Positions 35,028 to 48,330 of a stretch of 64,000 nt of DNA are shown piece by piece. Source of the DNA: Bimuria novae-zelandiae CBS 107.79 (lineage: Eukaryota; Ascomycota; Dothideomycetes; Pleosporales; Didymosphaeriaceae); contig ML976676.1 of assembly GCA_010015655.1 (NCBI GenBank), forward strand, positions 786,208-850,207. Reading direction: 5' to 3'. Position 1 is the stretch's first letter; each line of letters starts with the position of its first letter. The position numbers were made by a program, and so were the translations under genes. Below the pieces are notes generated by a model. The model was not told the origin of the DNA. It ran no database searches and saw only the letters and a program-made list of their open reading frames with translations.

Positions 35028-36813
35028 CTACTAGAGAGATTAATAGTAGAGTTTATTTTAAACTAAGGAAGAAGCCACTATTCTAAGATTCTTAATTTAG
35101 TATACTTTAATAGCAAATAACAGGATTACTACTACTTTCGAATAGTAATACAATATAAGCTCCTACAGGATAGGAACTACCTTAGAAATATATTTAATTA
35201 TATTATTAGTTAATTAACAGGACGTGCAGAGACGATAGGAATTATATATTTACACTACTACCTAAAATACACTAAAGCTAACCTTTAAAAGTTACTAAAC
35301 TATAATTTTTATAACTACTTAGCTAAAGAAATCGTGCGTAACTATTTACTTATAATATAATAAAAGAACTTGAAGTTTTCTAATTTTAATTTTTACTTTA
35401 ATAACTGCTCTATAGAAGCTAAGGAGTATAGTTAAGAGATTTTATAGAATCTATACCTTTAAAGCTTTTGTGATAACTTATTTAGCTTTAAAATACTTAA
35501 AATAAAAATACTTATAAGTTTCTTGCTTAAGACTACTTTTTCTTAGAAAGATCCAACTAAGTACGGTAGTATATTAAGAACTATAATATCTATAAAAGAA
35601 CTAAACTATAGAGAGAAGCAAAATAGGGGCTACTAAAGCTTTTACTACTATTTATTAATAGAAGGATATTATAATAGATTTTATTATTACTATACTTAAA
35701 AGCAGTAGCTACACGAATAATATAATAATTATAAATAAACTTAGCAAGGACCATAATTTATTAGTCTCTTAAACTTTAATATACCTATAGTTAGAATAGC
35801 GTTTTTTTTATATTAGGTAGTAGACTACTTTTTTCCCTTTTTTATCATATTAGAACGCGGGGAACAGTTCGTGAGTGGATTTTAAACAATACTCTATAAA
35901 TAAATAGGTATTAACCAAAGACTGTCTATAGCGAAGCACCTAAAGATAGATAGGTAGGTAGAATAAATAAAATCTATCCTTAAAGCCTACCTCTAGGCAT
36001 ATTATAACTAGTAATAAGATAATTAGATAAAGTAGCTTCTTATAGCTTAGATAGCTATTAAGGGGTAAGAAGCTATATTAATATAACTTATTTTATTTTT
36101 CTTATTTTATAGCTAAAATATTAAACTATTTAAGAACTTTAGGATATAGAGATTAGCCTTAGAGCTTAGAACTAACGTAAAAAAGGCTATAAAGGTAATA
36201 ATAAAAAAGTTTAAAAAGGTTTTTAACTTTGCCTATGTAAAAAAATAATACCCTAATAAAAATAAAAGCGCCTAGCAAACTATTAACGTAAAAATATATT
36301 AATTTAAAAAATAAAAATAAAGTATAGCTAAAGTATAAGAACTGCCTCTAAAACTAGCATTTAAGTACGAAGCTTAACTAGAAGTAAATAATATTTACTA
36401 TAAAGAAGGTAATAAACTTTTACGTAGTAGAACTAAATGTCCCGCTAAATATGCACTTAAGGTTCTACGTAAATAGGCTAAAGTTAGCCTTATTAAACTC
36501 TCTCTTTAGCTAAATTACTAATAACGCTTAGCCTAAAGTAATTATAATAAAAGTGGAGGAGGAGAAGTATAGTATAATTAATATATATAAAGAACGTTAG
36601 TCCTATAAAGGTAAAAAAGTAGAATACCTAGTATAGTAAGAAAACTACTTTTAAAAAACTTATGAATTTCGTAAGAACCTTATCCAAGCTACTATATTAG
36701 ACTATTAAGAGAAATTTAATAAGCTATATTAAAATTATAATAAAAAAATCCTAATAGGATTCTATTGCGATATCCCCTAAATTAGCATTTATTATGGCCT
36801 AAAGGAGGCTCTA

Positions 36814-38740
36814 AGTCGGGCACCCTAGTTTCCGACACCCTATAGTTTCCGACAGCCCCGCAACCTCGCCCCCCACCATGCACCACGACCGAATATCAAC
36901 TTTAAATAACTTAATTCTTCGCTAATTTTAAAAATATTTTTTGCACTATTTTCGCTGCCTTTAAATAGCTAGATATATAAAAAAAGATGTCTAGAATGCG
37001 CTCGCAGACCTTAAATCTAGGGTCGCTTTAGTTACTACTACCACCTAACACAGGGTCCTACGTAACACTCTTCGCGGCCACTTTAATAGTGCCTAACCCT
37101 ATTAATACGCTTACGACGGTAAATAATAGCTTATAACTATTTAAGAAGAGCTTCTAGAGAAATAGATTCTTTAGTAAGAGGCCCTTAGTTATACGCTAAC
37201 GCACGCGCAAGTGCGAGCTATTATAATTATTATTTTTAAGTAATAGGGTAACTATAAGAACCTAAAGAAGAAGTGGACTAGTTACTTTATACAACGCCAC
37301 CTAGCTATTAAGTTAAAGTTAGGTCGCTGGACTAGCTAGGAACGCGTAAATAAGGCTACTTTAGAAAATATTAGGCACTTGTTTAACCTATACGAAATAG
37401 TAAGCTGGATTCCCCCCTGGCGCAGGTATAATGCCAACGAGGACAGTATTATAGAGGGCCAGGGCATTAATAGGCTTGTTATAGGCTCCTCGCAGGAGAG
37501 CCTGAACGCCGTACTAGTTAAGGTAATAAATGCCTGCACTTAGACCTTTATAGTAAAGTATATCTTTGCGCTTAGCGTTGCTCTAGACCCCCTAATTATC
37601 TTTAAGGCTAAGAGTATCCAGGAGCAGTGGTTTAAGAAGGAGTTTTTGGCTTAGAACCCGGGCTGGCATGTTACCTTTTTGCAAAATAGATAGACGAGTA
37701 ATAACATCGCTGTCAAGTGGCTAGAAAAGGTGTTTTTGCCATAAACTAAGCCTAATAATCCCTCTAAGGCACGGTTACTTGTTATTAATAGCTATAGTAT
37801 TTATACTTTAGACGAATTTATAACTATATATTACTTAAATAATATCTACTTACTTTTTTTCCCTGCTTATACTTCACATCTACTCTAGCCTTTATATTTA
37901 GGCTGTTTTTCAAGTCTGAAGGCGGCGTATTAGCGCTTTATTAGCGAATATACGGCTTGGACAGATAAAACAAAGCTTAGGAAGGCCAAGTTTCTCGAAT
38001 TTTATACAAAAGCACGTAAAATCGGCCTTTAAGAGCAGTGCATCTAATCTAGGTAAAAGGCAATAGGCTTATACCCTAAGAGCGTAAGGAAGCCCTTAGG
38101 TTCTCGCTAGGTAGTAGTGCGCGAACGGCCGTCAACACCACCCCCTTCTACTATAGATATTAGGACGCCAAAACGCGGTAGCGATGTTATAAAGCTATTT
38201 TCTAGAAAGAACTTCTTACTAACTACACGACGATGCGTTCAGCTTACTACTATAGCGTTTAACTATACCTTAATAATAGTTACTATATAAGACCGTGAGA
38301 TTACTTCCTTGCGTAAGTAGGTGAAGCAAGCTAACCCGCTAAAACGCTGCAAAGTTATAACTAATCTAAATAATCTCTTCGTAAGTCTTACAGAAGTTCT
38401 CTCTTAAACTAATTAAAAGCCTGCTTAACGTGTTCGTAAGGTGAGAAGCGTAGAGCAAGGGGTTATTATTATAAAGGAAAAGAGTAGCTTTAAGGAGAAA
38501 GCAGAGCAATTATTAGTGCAACGTTTAGCACGGAATTAATAATTAACACGACGGTGTCTTAATCGTAATTTAAGTGTAGATGAAGAAAGCGATTAAAATC
38601 CTTTAAATACGATTTTTTTAATGCTTTTTTAAAATTATTTAATGAAGCTGTGAGCACATTCGCAACGTAGAGTGGTGGCAGCGGCGAAATTTGGCGGGGT
38701 GTCGGAAAATGGGGGGTATTGGAAACTAGGGTGCCCGACT
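36814..38740 (+). mobile_element. pogo/Fot1-type DNA transposon 2 (RIP-decayed)
   Basis: A 1927-bp element with TA duplications at 36812-36813 and 38741-38742. The termini are AGTCGGGCACCCTAGTTTCC and its inverse. The plus strand reads as a DDE_1 transposase: NEDSIIEGQGINRLVIGSSQ, then TFIVKYIFALSVALDPL, FKAKSIQEQWFKKEFLA, GWHVTFLQNR, and LLVINSYSIYT (family LLVIDGHxSH, so the catalytic Asp became Asn). Later SFLKAAY-type and GLYPKSVRKPLGSR blocks complete the domain. Several TAG codons replace Gln or Trp. It belongs to a different family from pogo-1, judging by its termini, and lacks the zinc knuckle. Confidence 0.9.
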
Positions 38741-38955
38741 TATAATGCCTGTCTTACTAAGATAAAAAACCTAGCTAGATAAAAATATCTAACATAAAGG
38801 TAGGAATAATATTATTAAGGGATAAAATGAAGTATTAGGCAAGCCTAAGAATAAAGCTAAAAAGAAGTATAGGTAATCTAATTTACTTAGAGAAGAAAGT
38901 TAAAAAGGAATCTTAAAAAAGTAACTTAAAAAATCCTTAAAACTACTAAGGATAA

Positions 38956-39155
38956 TGTTGGTAGGCCTTTGTACAATCGTACGGGTGATAATAGTAACGA
39001 ATGTCTTGTATATTGCTATTGGTATATTCTATCTATGAACGTGGGTGCTACGAAGGTATACATGGGCTCGGTGCGAGTCAGACTAAAGTAGGATCGAGGC
39101 GGTACGTTGGGCAGCATTAAGTAGCCTCAGGCAATGGGATATGTATATACCAACA
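38956..39155 (-). repeat. Copia LTR (left)
   Basis: 200 bp beginning TGTTGGTAGGCC and ending TATACCAACA. It matches 44564-44763 except for transition changes. Confidence 0.92.
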
Positions 39156-42100
39156 CTAGCAACCTTTTATTATTATAGCACACTATTCCGTAGGTCGCTG
39201 CACAGATCCCTCTACTCGTATTAATAGCATATTGCTGTCGATAAATCATTTAAGTGCGCGATTTGGCGTGGCTTTTGTGAGTGCGTCCGCAGGGTTATCT
39301 TCACTATTAATCTATTAGATCTCCGCGATCTCACGGCGCTCGTACGACTGGCGGAGTGCTATAATATTAATTATTAGGCGCTTCTTATTCGTGGTGCCAA
39401 GTTTGACAAGGCACTTATACAGTGAGTATGAGTCTATATATATAATAAGTGGGATCGACGGTAGACCTAGGCGTTCTATAATTATCTTAAGTGTTGTTAA
39501 GATAGCGATAGCGATGTCAACGCCACTAACTATGCCATATGTCTCTAATACCAGGACGCTTTTAGTAACGCGTTTATATTTAGTTAAACTCTAATAGATT
39601 ACGTTACTACGTATGTCGAACGTATTATCTTGTCTACTAGACTTATTAACAAGGACAAGTAGGTACCCTAGCTGTAAGCTAAGGTCTTGGTTGTTTACAA
39701 AAGAACTGTCCGTAAATACTATTAATTTAGCTATAGTAAGGTTAAGGGGAATATACTACAATCCTTGCTACAAGTTCTTAGCTTACTACTTTAGTTAGTA
39801 GTTAAGTTTCCTATAGTCCGTGTCCGCAGGTTACTGTATTTGCGTAGCTATAGAAAGGTTAAAAGATACTTTAGGTTAGTAGATAAAAGTAATGTACGCG
39901 CCGCGCGCGCGCTACTCTATATATCTTTATACTTAGTTTACTACCTTTAGATTAATAGTATTAATCTTAGCTCCTTGCCCCTTCTGCGTTAGTTAAATAG
40001 CGTCTCTACGCAACGTAAGGGTGTATCTATTAAACTCTAGTAGTACCTCTTTAGATAGTCTCTTCTTTAGCTTAGCTCGAAAGTTGGCTTTCTAGAGCGC
40101 GGCGTCCTTTGCGCTAGAGAATACAGGTGTTGCGATCGCGAGCGTATTGTCTATTTATAAACCTACTATACTAAACGTTTCTAGTTCTCCGTTCGTGATC
40201 AAGAGGCATGGATTATACGTAGATATAGCCATGTCGAGCTCTTTACAGTAGTGTCCTTAGTACATAGCGAACTAGTAAACTCCTGCCTCTGTAATTCTAT
40301 ATAGTGGCTTAATCACGCGAATAATTATACTCTTAGGATACTTTATTATAAGCTCCTTAGGCAGGTGCGCCAAAATCGTGCAGAATAGCTTAGTTTATGC
40401 CTATAGGTATGCCTGTGTAATATCGCGTAGTTCTATAGACATGCCTTTAGTAAGTAATGCGGGTGCCAGGGCTAGTATTAAGCGCTAACTAGCTTATTAA
40501 ATAGTTAGCAACTACGTTAGGATTTCGTGTTTGCCCTTATTATTATAGCCTTAAATAACGAGTCGTAATTTCTTGTATAGGACTATAGTCTTGCCTTTAA
40601 CTTCGCGAACTATACGCGACTTAAAAATACGATACTTATTATATATAGTTAGGTTAAATAGCTTAAAACTAAACACTCCACGGCTAATAAGGTTATTAAT
40701 TTCTTTTTAGTTAGATGCTTTAAAAGGGGCGCCTGGGGTGTTAATCACGCTATTATTACGTAGCTTAATAGCTAGGGCGTAATTATCCTCCTCCTTCCTC
40801 GTTAGGTATTGCACTATACGCTTATTCTTAAATCTAGGCAGGCGGCCCCGCTTACGTGGCTAGGTTAGCTATGTAGCTACTATTTAGTAGTAATTAGTCC
40901 TTCCCCTTTATCTACGGCTAGAATCACGTCTATAGTCGTGTCTTAGTAGTAAGGTTTTACAACTGTAGATTAAAACGTTATTAGGCCGTTAACTATGTCT
41001 ATAGTAACATCGTAATCCTTTATATTAATAATCTTATACGGCCCTTACCATCCATTCTTCTCACGCCATACTATTACCTCACTCTATAAAGGTAGTAAGA
41101 GCAACTTATCTATATTTAGCCTATTTCTAGTGTTAAGTGCGTTGCTTACTATACGTTTTACTACGGCCCTCCGCAGCGCCTTTATCGCTTTCTAGATTGC
41201 TTTAGCGCGACGTATTGTCGATGATAATAGTGGCGAGTTCATGGATACCCAAGGGTATGCGCCGAAGACGAGCAGCGTGGGTATAAGTCCGTTTAGGCCA
41301 ATAGTGTCGTTAATGGCCTTAACTACCATCTATAGCACTACGACGTTGCTAGTGCTAGAGTTAAGCTCTACCCTTATAATCTTGTACGCGCGTCTAAGAG
41401 GTGTATAATACCTTTTTACCTTGCTAATAGACTAGTAAGCCTCTATCGGCACCTGTTTGCAGGTGATTTCTATAATTTTTACTTTAGATCTAAACTTAAT
41501 AGATGCGAAGTTGGTACCTGCGTTATAGGTAATAATGTCTAGCGGCCCTTAGTACGTATTAATCTATAGTAAATAGATTGCCTCCCAGGTGTCTTTCGCA
41601 CTTATAGATCGTAGAAATCGAGCGCCATTAAAGGTCGTAGCTAAATTAATTACGTAAAGCACTAGCTTCCCACTTAGGTATATTACGTTTATAAAAATCT
41701 TAAAGTTAAATTCCTAGTTATTTTTTAGCTAGAATTTAAATCGTCGTGGCGCTTAATCGTGTACTTAGTAGTAGTGGCATAACTTTTAAATCTCGCGGAG
41801 TAGCTATTTATCCACGTTATTATACCCTGTATATTTAAGTAGTTATATTAGCCGTTTAACAGCCAGGTGCCTAAACCTCTAATGTAGACGTTAGAGCTTA
41901 GTTTTTATAAGGAATACCCGCGCGTGCTCTGCCTTGCTTAGGTGGAACCACGAATGTCCTTATTTACGAATTACTAGGAAGGTTGCTTTCCCTTGTACCA
42001 GCTAATCTGTGGTATTATTAAAGTATACGTGCAACTAATCCATGTCTTTTAGACAGAGGAGGAACGGGGTTAGTATGTCTAAGACCTTAAATTTAATCTT

Positions 42101-44563
42101 TCTAATCTCTATACGCACGTGCGCAGTTTTAATTAATATAGTAATACTTCCTTTACTAAATTAAACTAATACATTTCTAGTAGTAGACGTGTCCAAAGTT
42201 ACTATAGGATCCTTAGTTTAGAGCGCCTAAAATTGCTCCTTTCCAGCTGTTAATACGTTGGAGGCACTAGTGTTAGGGAGAATGCCCTAGTACATAACTC
42301 GTAAGTAGTAGTTCTTAATAAGGAATTGCGTTGCTGGCGTTATAGGTTCCTTGTACCTATAGACGTTATCTCCGGTTACCTGGTGTATAAAAGCCTAATC
42401 TATAAAGTACTTAATTACTAGTCTCTAGTCCTCTTCCTCTTCCTCTTCCTCTTGCTCTTTTTTAAAAAACTAGTTAACTTCTTCCCCTTCGTACGTAATA
42501 AGGAATATTGTAAATTCCATCTACTCGCCTATAATGTCGTAGTGTGTAATATACTATGCTTTAGATTGCCTTCTTTCCTTAAGCGTATAGTTTGTAGACT
42601 AATAGCCTGTCTTGCCATAGATATAGCACTTCTTGTCGCTTCGTGTGTTAGTCCGCAGGTTGTCTCTAGAACGCTACTAAGATTAGTCACGTTTACTAAC
42701 AAACTTGCCTCGTGCACTTTATAAGTTATAATCCTTTTACGTTCTTCTAAAGCTATTAATAGTATATTAACGGTCCAAGTAGTACTAGTTATTATAGTCT
42801 ATTTTAGTAAAGTTAACAGAGGTAGTCATAGCGAGCGAGTTTTTGATTAAAGATTGTAGATTTCTAAACAGGACCTTACACTCTAGGGACGGCCTATAGA
42901 GCGCCATCGTAAACTCTTTAACGCCCTGGCATACTATAATTATAGTCGTCCGAAGCGCATATTCTCCCATGTACTACTAGCCAAGAGCCCTCTAACACAA
43001 CTAGAGCTTGTCTAGTATAATGTTAAGGACCTTATAGGGTGTCTTATTAGGGTTCTCCTTGCGGACTTTAATAAAAGATATCGTTATCTAGTCCGCGTAG
43101 TAGTGGCTGTAATTAATATCTATGTCGAAGTGGTTCTTTAGCTTTGTGTATATAGTTAGGAATGTGTCCGTCTACTAATTAATAAAGTAGAGGTAATACT
43201 CCTATGCACGGCCTTCTAGGATCCGCGGAAAGACTATATAGAATTAGTCTAGTTAGATGTCTGCGTGATAGTAGATACTATAAAAAATCTTTAGCTTATT
43301 ATCTAGAAGGTTATATGGCTTCCTTGTGTACTTCTTCTCACGGTCCTATATCTTAGTAAAAACATTAATTGTCTTTGGATTTAGTTTCTCGTTGCTAAAC
43401 TCGATTGGGGGAATTGCCCTATACGGGTCTGTGTTACCTAAGGGCATAATTAGAGGGACGCTTTGTCCCTTTAGACGTTGTAAGTATGCTGGTGTGTATT
43501 CGCGGAATCTATTAAAGTTATTGTATAAAAAAGGAGGTTATTAACTTTACTATCGCTAGTCCGCCCGTGGTGTCTATTTAATTATTTTTATAAGTAGTTC
43601 TGCAAGTTATTATCCTTAATCTAATTATTAACTAGCTCGATCCTAGATGCGTGTCTTATCTTAAGCGTAGGTTCTTTAATCCTCTGCGTCCTAGTCTCCT
43701 GCCCTTATAAAGGTTTGGCTCTAGGTTTAACCTGCTGTTTCCACGTTCGTGGGTTGTACTAATCCTATAGTGTGTTATCTTAGTATTATCCGCTCTTGTA
43801 GCATATACGCGGCTGACCGCTTATTAAAGGTAGTAGATTAGAACTAATTGTCTAGCTATTTCGGGCAATTCTCTATGCGTAGTAATTTAGCCACGGCTTC
43901 GCTTAGCGATATGTTAACACGACTAGTGTACACGCCCTTAAAGCGGAGGATCCGCTTTAGTTTCTTAGTGTATACTATATGCGCACGCCGGAACATGGCT
44001 TTATTCTATTCTTTAAAGTCCTAATAGAACTTACTAAAGAGCTTTGCATCTGCTATAGGCTAATCTGTATAGTCCGCGATTACACGCGCGATGTACGTCG
44101 TTACTATAGTTACGTTTATCTCGTTATTTAGGGCTACGATCTTATCGTCCTAGATCTTTAGATTAATGTAACGCTACTCTCTTATCTTTAAATTAGTAGT
44201 TTCTAGTAACTCCTCTCGTGTAAGCGTGCAGCCTTTATTGCTGCTAGCTATTTCTTTTGCTATTTATTATTGTTAACGCGTATCGTGCTGGCTATGTTTG
44301 CTAGGGACTTATTAGTGGTCTTAAATTATATACGGGTTAAGCGCGACTAAATAGGGGTTAGTGCGTGTATAGACTGCGTCTTAGAACGCTCTAATATAGC
44401 TGGAATGGTTGGTCTTAAGCTAGATAAGACGCCTAATATAGCTAATAGTGAACTTAGCATAGATAACTCCGTCGCTAATATAGATAACTAAGGAACGCGC
44501 GGGGCTATAGGATCTATCTCTTCTAACTTAACTATTTATAACTGCTATGTAATTACTAATTAG

Positions 44564-44763
44564 TGTTAGTAGGCCTTTGTACGATTATACGGGTGATAAC
44601 AGTAACGAATGTCTTGTATATTACTATTGGTATATTCTATCTATAAACGTGGGTGCTACGAAGGTATACATGGGCTCGGTGCAAGTCGGACCGAAGTAGG
44701 ATTAAGGCGGTACGTTGGGCAGCATTAAGCAGCCTCAGGCGATGGGATATGTGTATACCGATA
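44564..44763 (-). repeat. Copia LTR (right)
   Basis: 200 bp beginning TGTTAGTAGGCC and ending TATACCGATA. Because coding is minus, this is the element's 5' LTR. Confidence 0.92.
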
Positions 44764-45297
44764 GATAATAAGGAAACTAAATAGTTCTTATAGTAATAAG
44801 GGATAACTCGTATAAAAGGAGGGAGCCTAAGAAGTAAACTAAAAATAAAAAAAAGAGCGGAACTAGATAGGAGGGATATTTTTAGCTACTAAAGAAATAA
44901 TAAAATCTTTTTTAATAATATCTAGGTCTTCTTCTATACTATTTAATATACTACTAAGATTAGGAAAGCTACTGTCCTTCTTACTTAGGCGCTTTTTAAT
45001 TATAATAGCCTAAAGCTGCTAGCGTAAGCTCTAGTAGGCTTAAGTAAATATATTAACTCTCGTGAGAATAGTATCTATTACTTAAAAACTATTTATTACA
45101 ATGCCCTTATCTACTACTATAAACTTACTAGAGAGCTATATAATATCAGGCTTAAAAAATAGCTTTAGTATTTAAAAGAGACTTATGAAAGGGTTTTCAT
45201 ACTTTTAGTAAAATACTTTAAAGTTAGTAGCATAAACTTAAAAAAAAATAAACGTCTTTTTAACCACGATAGCGATGTGTTCTAAAAGTTAAATAGG

Positions 45298-45321
<24 letters not shown>
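45298..45321. repeat. poly-T run inside Gypsy B
   Basis: 24 consecutive T in the right-hand part of Gypsy B. The length is probably approximate. Confidence 0.9.
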
Positions 45322-45329
<8 letters not shown>

Positions 45330-46387
45330 GTAATAGGGCCTAAAGTAGTAGTAATCCTGCTTTTAAAAGAAGTATAGTAATTAATAATAATAAATTTATA
45401 AGTAGAATAGAACGCGTTAAGATTAATAAAAAATATTTTTTACTTTTAGCTACTTTTTAAAACCTTTTTCGTAAGTAAGCCCGCACTAATAACTATAAAC
45501 TTTTTATAGCTAACTTTATTAAGGGCAGGCTAAATTTAAGTAGAGGACGAAGTTAGTAGAGTATACTCTAAATTTATCTAGAGTAGCTAATAGGCTTATA
45601 GGTATAGTACTCCTTATAGAACACTATCTTGCCCGCTAGCACCTATTAATAGGCATGTCTATAAGTAATGTAATTAATATACTAGCGCTCTAATATCGCG
45701 CGTAGTAAGATTAGGCCTTAAAAGCTAAGCTTATTAAGTTAGTAAGTGCGCATACCTAGACTAATAAAAAACTAAGAAAGAGGTTAGAAGAGTAAAAAGG
45801 TAAGTTAGAAAGTAAGAAAAAGAAAAAGAAAATATAAAAAAGAGTCTAGAACTTACTTTGCGAGCTTTAGAAGAACTAAACTTTTTAATAAGCTAGCCAA
45901 AAAGGATTATACTAGCGTTGAAAATAATGACTTTATTTTTAAAGAGCTTTATTTTCTTAAGTTAGTAATCAAGTAACTATATTATCAATAAGACTTCTTT
46001 TAACACTTAAGAGTCTTAACTACGTGAGTATTACGTAAATAGCTACCTATTTTAGTAGAATAAGAAAAGAAAGTAGATTATAAAGTTAAAAAAACTAGGC
46101 TATAAGCAAGACGTTATTGTACACGAAGTTAAAATAAGAAAAAAGAGAGTATAAAAAAGTAAGGTTTAAAAGCTATGTAAGAAGTAATTTTATATATATA
46201 ATAATAAGTAAATATACTAGTGCGAATACACCACTATATTAACTATTTATAGTATGAATATAAAATTAGACACGCGAGAATAGAACTAGTAATAGAATTA
46301 TAAGTAGATAATAAAACGATTATAAAGCTATATAGTAAGATAAGATGCAGAGATTTTTCTTTACCTCTAATAAAGAAAAGGAAGGTA

Positions 46388-46547
46388 TATAATAGGCTAC
46401 GCCTAATTATTACCTTAAATCCTTAACCCATATTTATATAAATCTTAGATATAGAAATATAACGCCTAAAGCTTACCTTTAGACTTGGTATTAAACTTAT
46501 AAGGATTCTTTTAGCACCTTGGCTCCTTGAGCACCTAGTCCCTTATA
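46388..46547 (+). repeat. Gypsy B right LTR
   Basis: 160 bp from TATAATAGGCTACGCC to GTCCCTTATA, followed by GTTAC, the altered copy of the left flank GCCGC. Confidence 0.85.
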
Positions 46548-46552
46548 GTTAC

Positions 46553-48330
46553 TAAGGTATTATACCTTATGCTTAGTTTAAAATATAGTTAATAAATTTT
46601 TATTTTAGCTATATTCTTAATCTAATAGCACAAGCTACACTATTTAGTAGTAACTATAAGGTTTTTAAAAGAGAGATTACTTCTATTAGGAACTTTAAAG
46701 AGAAAGTTAGCCTTTAAAGAAAAAAAGAACAGTTAGTATAGTATATTTAATTAGCCTATAGATTAATAAAAGACCAAGACGTATTAAGCGCTTTAATTAA
46801 GTATAAAGAAATATATAAAAAGAGAAAAATTAATAATCATAAGACTTTACACTAATAAATACGTTAATACTAAGTAACGCTATAAAGTAAGTTTACTAAA
46901 ATAACTTGCCCTTTAATCCTCCTACACACGCTATGAACCATCTAGTAATTACTAATAGAGTTAGTACAAGCCTTTTTAATCCTCTAATTAGCGTTCTATT
47001 TTTTGGCAACCTCGCTTTTAGCTAACTAACACTAAAAATAGAACTCCACCTTTAATAAAGCTATATAATTTATACGCCTCCGCAGCCTAATTAAGCACTT
47101 TCTAGACGTAGAAGCTTTTCGATATAGCAGTCTTGTCGCTAACAAGATAATGAAACCTCTCTACGAGAAAACAGATAACTTAGTTAACTGTATAATATTT
47201 TAGGACTGTATAGGGAGCGATAACTAGACTATAATTATTAAACTAATTAAGGAGAGTACTAAAAGGCTTAAAAAAACTTAATAAAATTAATAGTAAAAGT
47301 ATTACTAAAGTATACCCCCTAATAGCATTTATATCAAGTAATTTTAAAAAGCTAAAGGATTAGTATCAACACTTTATAACTCTAAATAGTAAATCTTTTT
47401 AGGTAGTAATTAAATAAGAGTAGAGCAAGGCTAACTAATATTATTTAAAACTTAATAATAGCATAGTATATATAGTAGCTATGTTTCTCGACCTATAGCT
47501 TAAAATTAAGTACCTATAAAAGGAGTAGACTAAGCAAGAGACTATCTATTAAGTTAATAAAATATAAATGCTATAAGAGTTAAATTATTGCTATTTATCT
47601 TTATCTAAAATATTAACTAGCATTCTCTAAGAGACGTCTATAAATGTTTAATTATATAAAAAACGTATATATAGCTCTATCTTTCACGTCCTTACTTAGT
47701 CCTATAGCTTTTCTCCTCTTATTAATGCTCTAAATAAGTTTACTGTATATATAATAGACCCACGAAATACTAACAAGGACCTTGTCCCCTCCTATTACTA
47801 AAGATAAGTAAATATACGTGTAAAGTATCCTATGCTTTCTCTTATAGCTATTAGCATCTTAGTTATCCCTACTATAAGCTTTAAACTAGAGAGAATCTTT
47901 AGCTAAGCTAGTAATACCCTTATAGCCCATTAAAATTAGCTTTTTAAATAATCTATAGAGGCTATTCTTTATTTATTAAGATAGGCTAAATTAGGACTTA
48001 TTTAAATAAGGTTATACGTTAAGAAACTTCGTAAGAGCCTAATTACTAAAGTAGATACCTTACTTAATAATCCTACCTAATCCGTTACCTAGTTATATAA
48101 GGACGACAACGTTAACGAGCTTTTTTATAAAAGCTAAAAGGGGATATAAGTTAGAGATAATAGTAATAATAGCTAATAAAGTATTAAATATATACTATAG
48201 CCTATAGTATAGACTTATGTAATAACTTTTAACTCTGTAAAAATACTTTTACTAATACTAAGCTTAATACTAAGAACCTTTACAAACTTTAATATTAAAA
48301 TAGTTTTAAGTATTTTACTAGGCTTAACCC
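46553..48330 (+). mobile_element. hAT transposon, 3' part (RIP-decayed)
   Basis: A continuation of the hAT element after Gypsy B. The plus strand reads IVYIVAMFLDL-LKIKYL-KE-TKQETIY-VNKI at about 47460-47570. The C-terminal dimerisation domain follows at about 47830-47980 (YPMLSLIAISILVIPTISF, then LERIFS-ASNTLIAH). These blocks and their order are typical of hAT transposases. The 3' terminus is not resolved; composition returns to normal at about 48330. Confidence 0.8.

Larger units (their letters stand above)
38956..44763 (-). mobile_element. Copia LTR retrotransposon (RIP-decayed)
   Basis: A 5808-bp element with 200-bp LTRs (38956-39155 and 44564-44763) and a perfect GATAA duplication (38951-38955 and 44764-44768). 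Coding is minus. The RNase H end reads YIDSYSLYKCLVKLGTT...EDNPADALTKATPN at about 39245-39450. The RT block STYNPCLLITN...FSIVGLxIDNTL at about 40139-40220 corresponds to the fungal Copia GMQTDDTL site, with one catalytic Asp changed to Asn. Further right should lie integrase and gag, too decayed to delimit. A CCTCTT microsatellite occurs at about 42430-42455. Confidence 0.9.
24939..46547 (+). mobile_element. Gypsy B LTR retrotransposon, interrupted by three insertions
   Basis: LTRs 24939-25099 (161 bp) and 46388-46547 (160 bp) face the same way, and coding sense is plus. The flanks are GCCGC (24934-24938) and GTTAC (46548-46552), differing by three transitions, as expected for a 5-bp duplication later hit by RIP. 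Gypsy A (25681-35027), pogo-2 (36814-38740) and Copia (38956-44763) lie inside it. Removing these leaves about 4.5 kb, against about 7.5 kb for Gypsy A of the same family. Comparison with A suggests a deletion of about 3 kb of RNase H/RT-side sequence around 35465-35485. Transposase or polymerase frames are shattered by TAG/TAA. No intact gene remains. Confidence 0.88.

Noticed and set aside
33495..43544. 60-90-codon open frames inside the transposon stack
   Set aside because: They are chance frames in AT-rich element sequence, mostly antisense or out of phase to the readable polymerase and transposase blocks.
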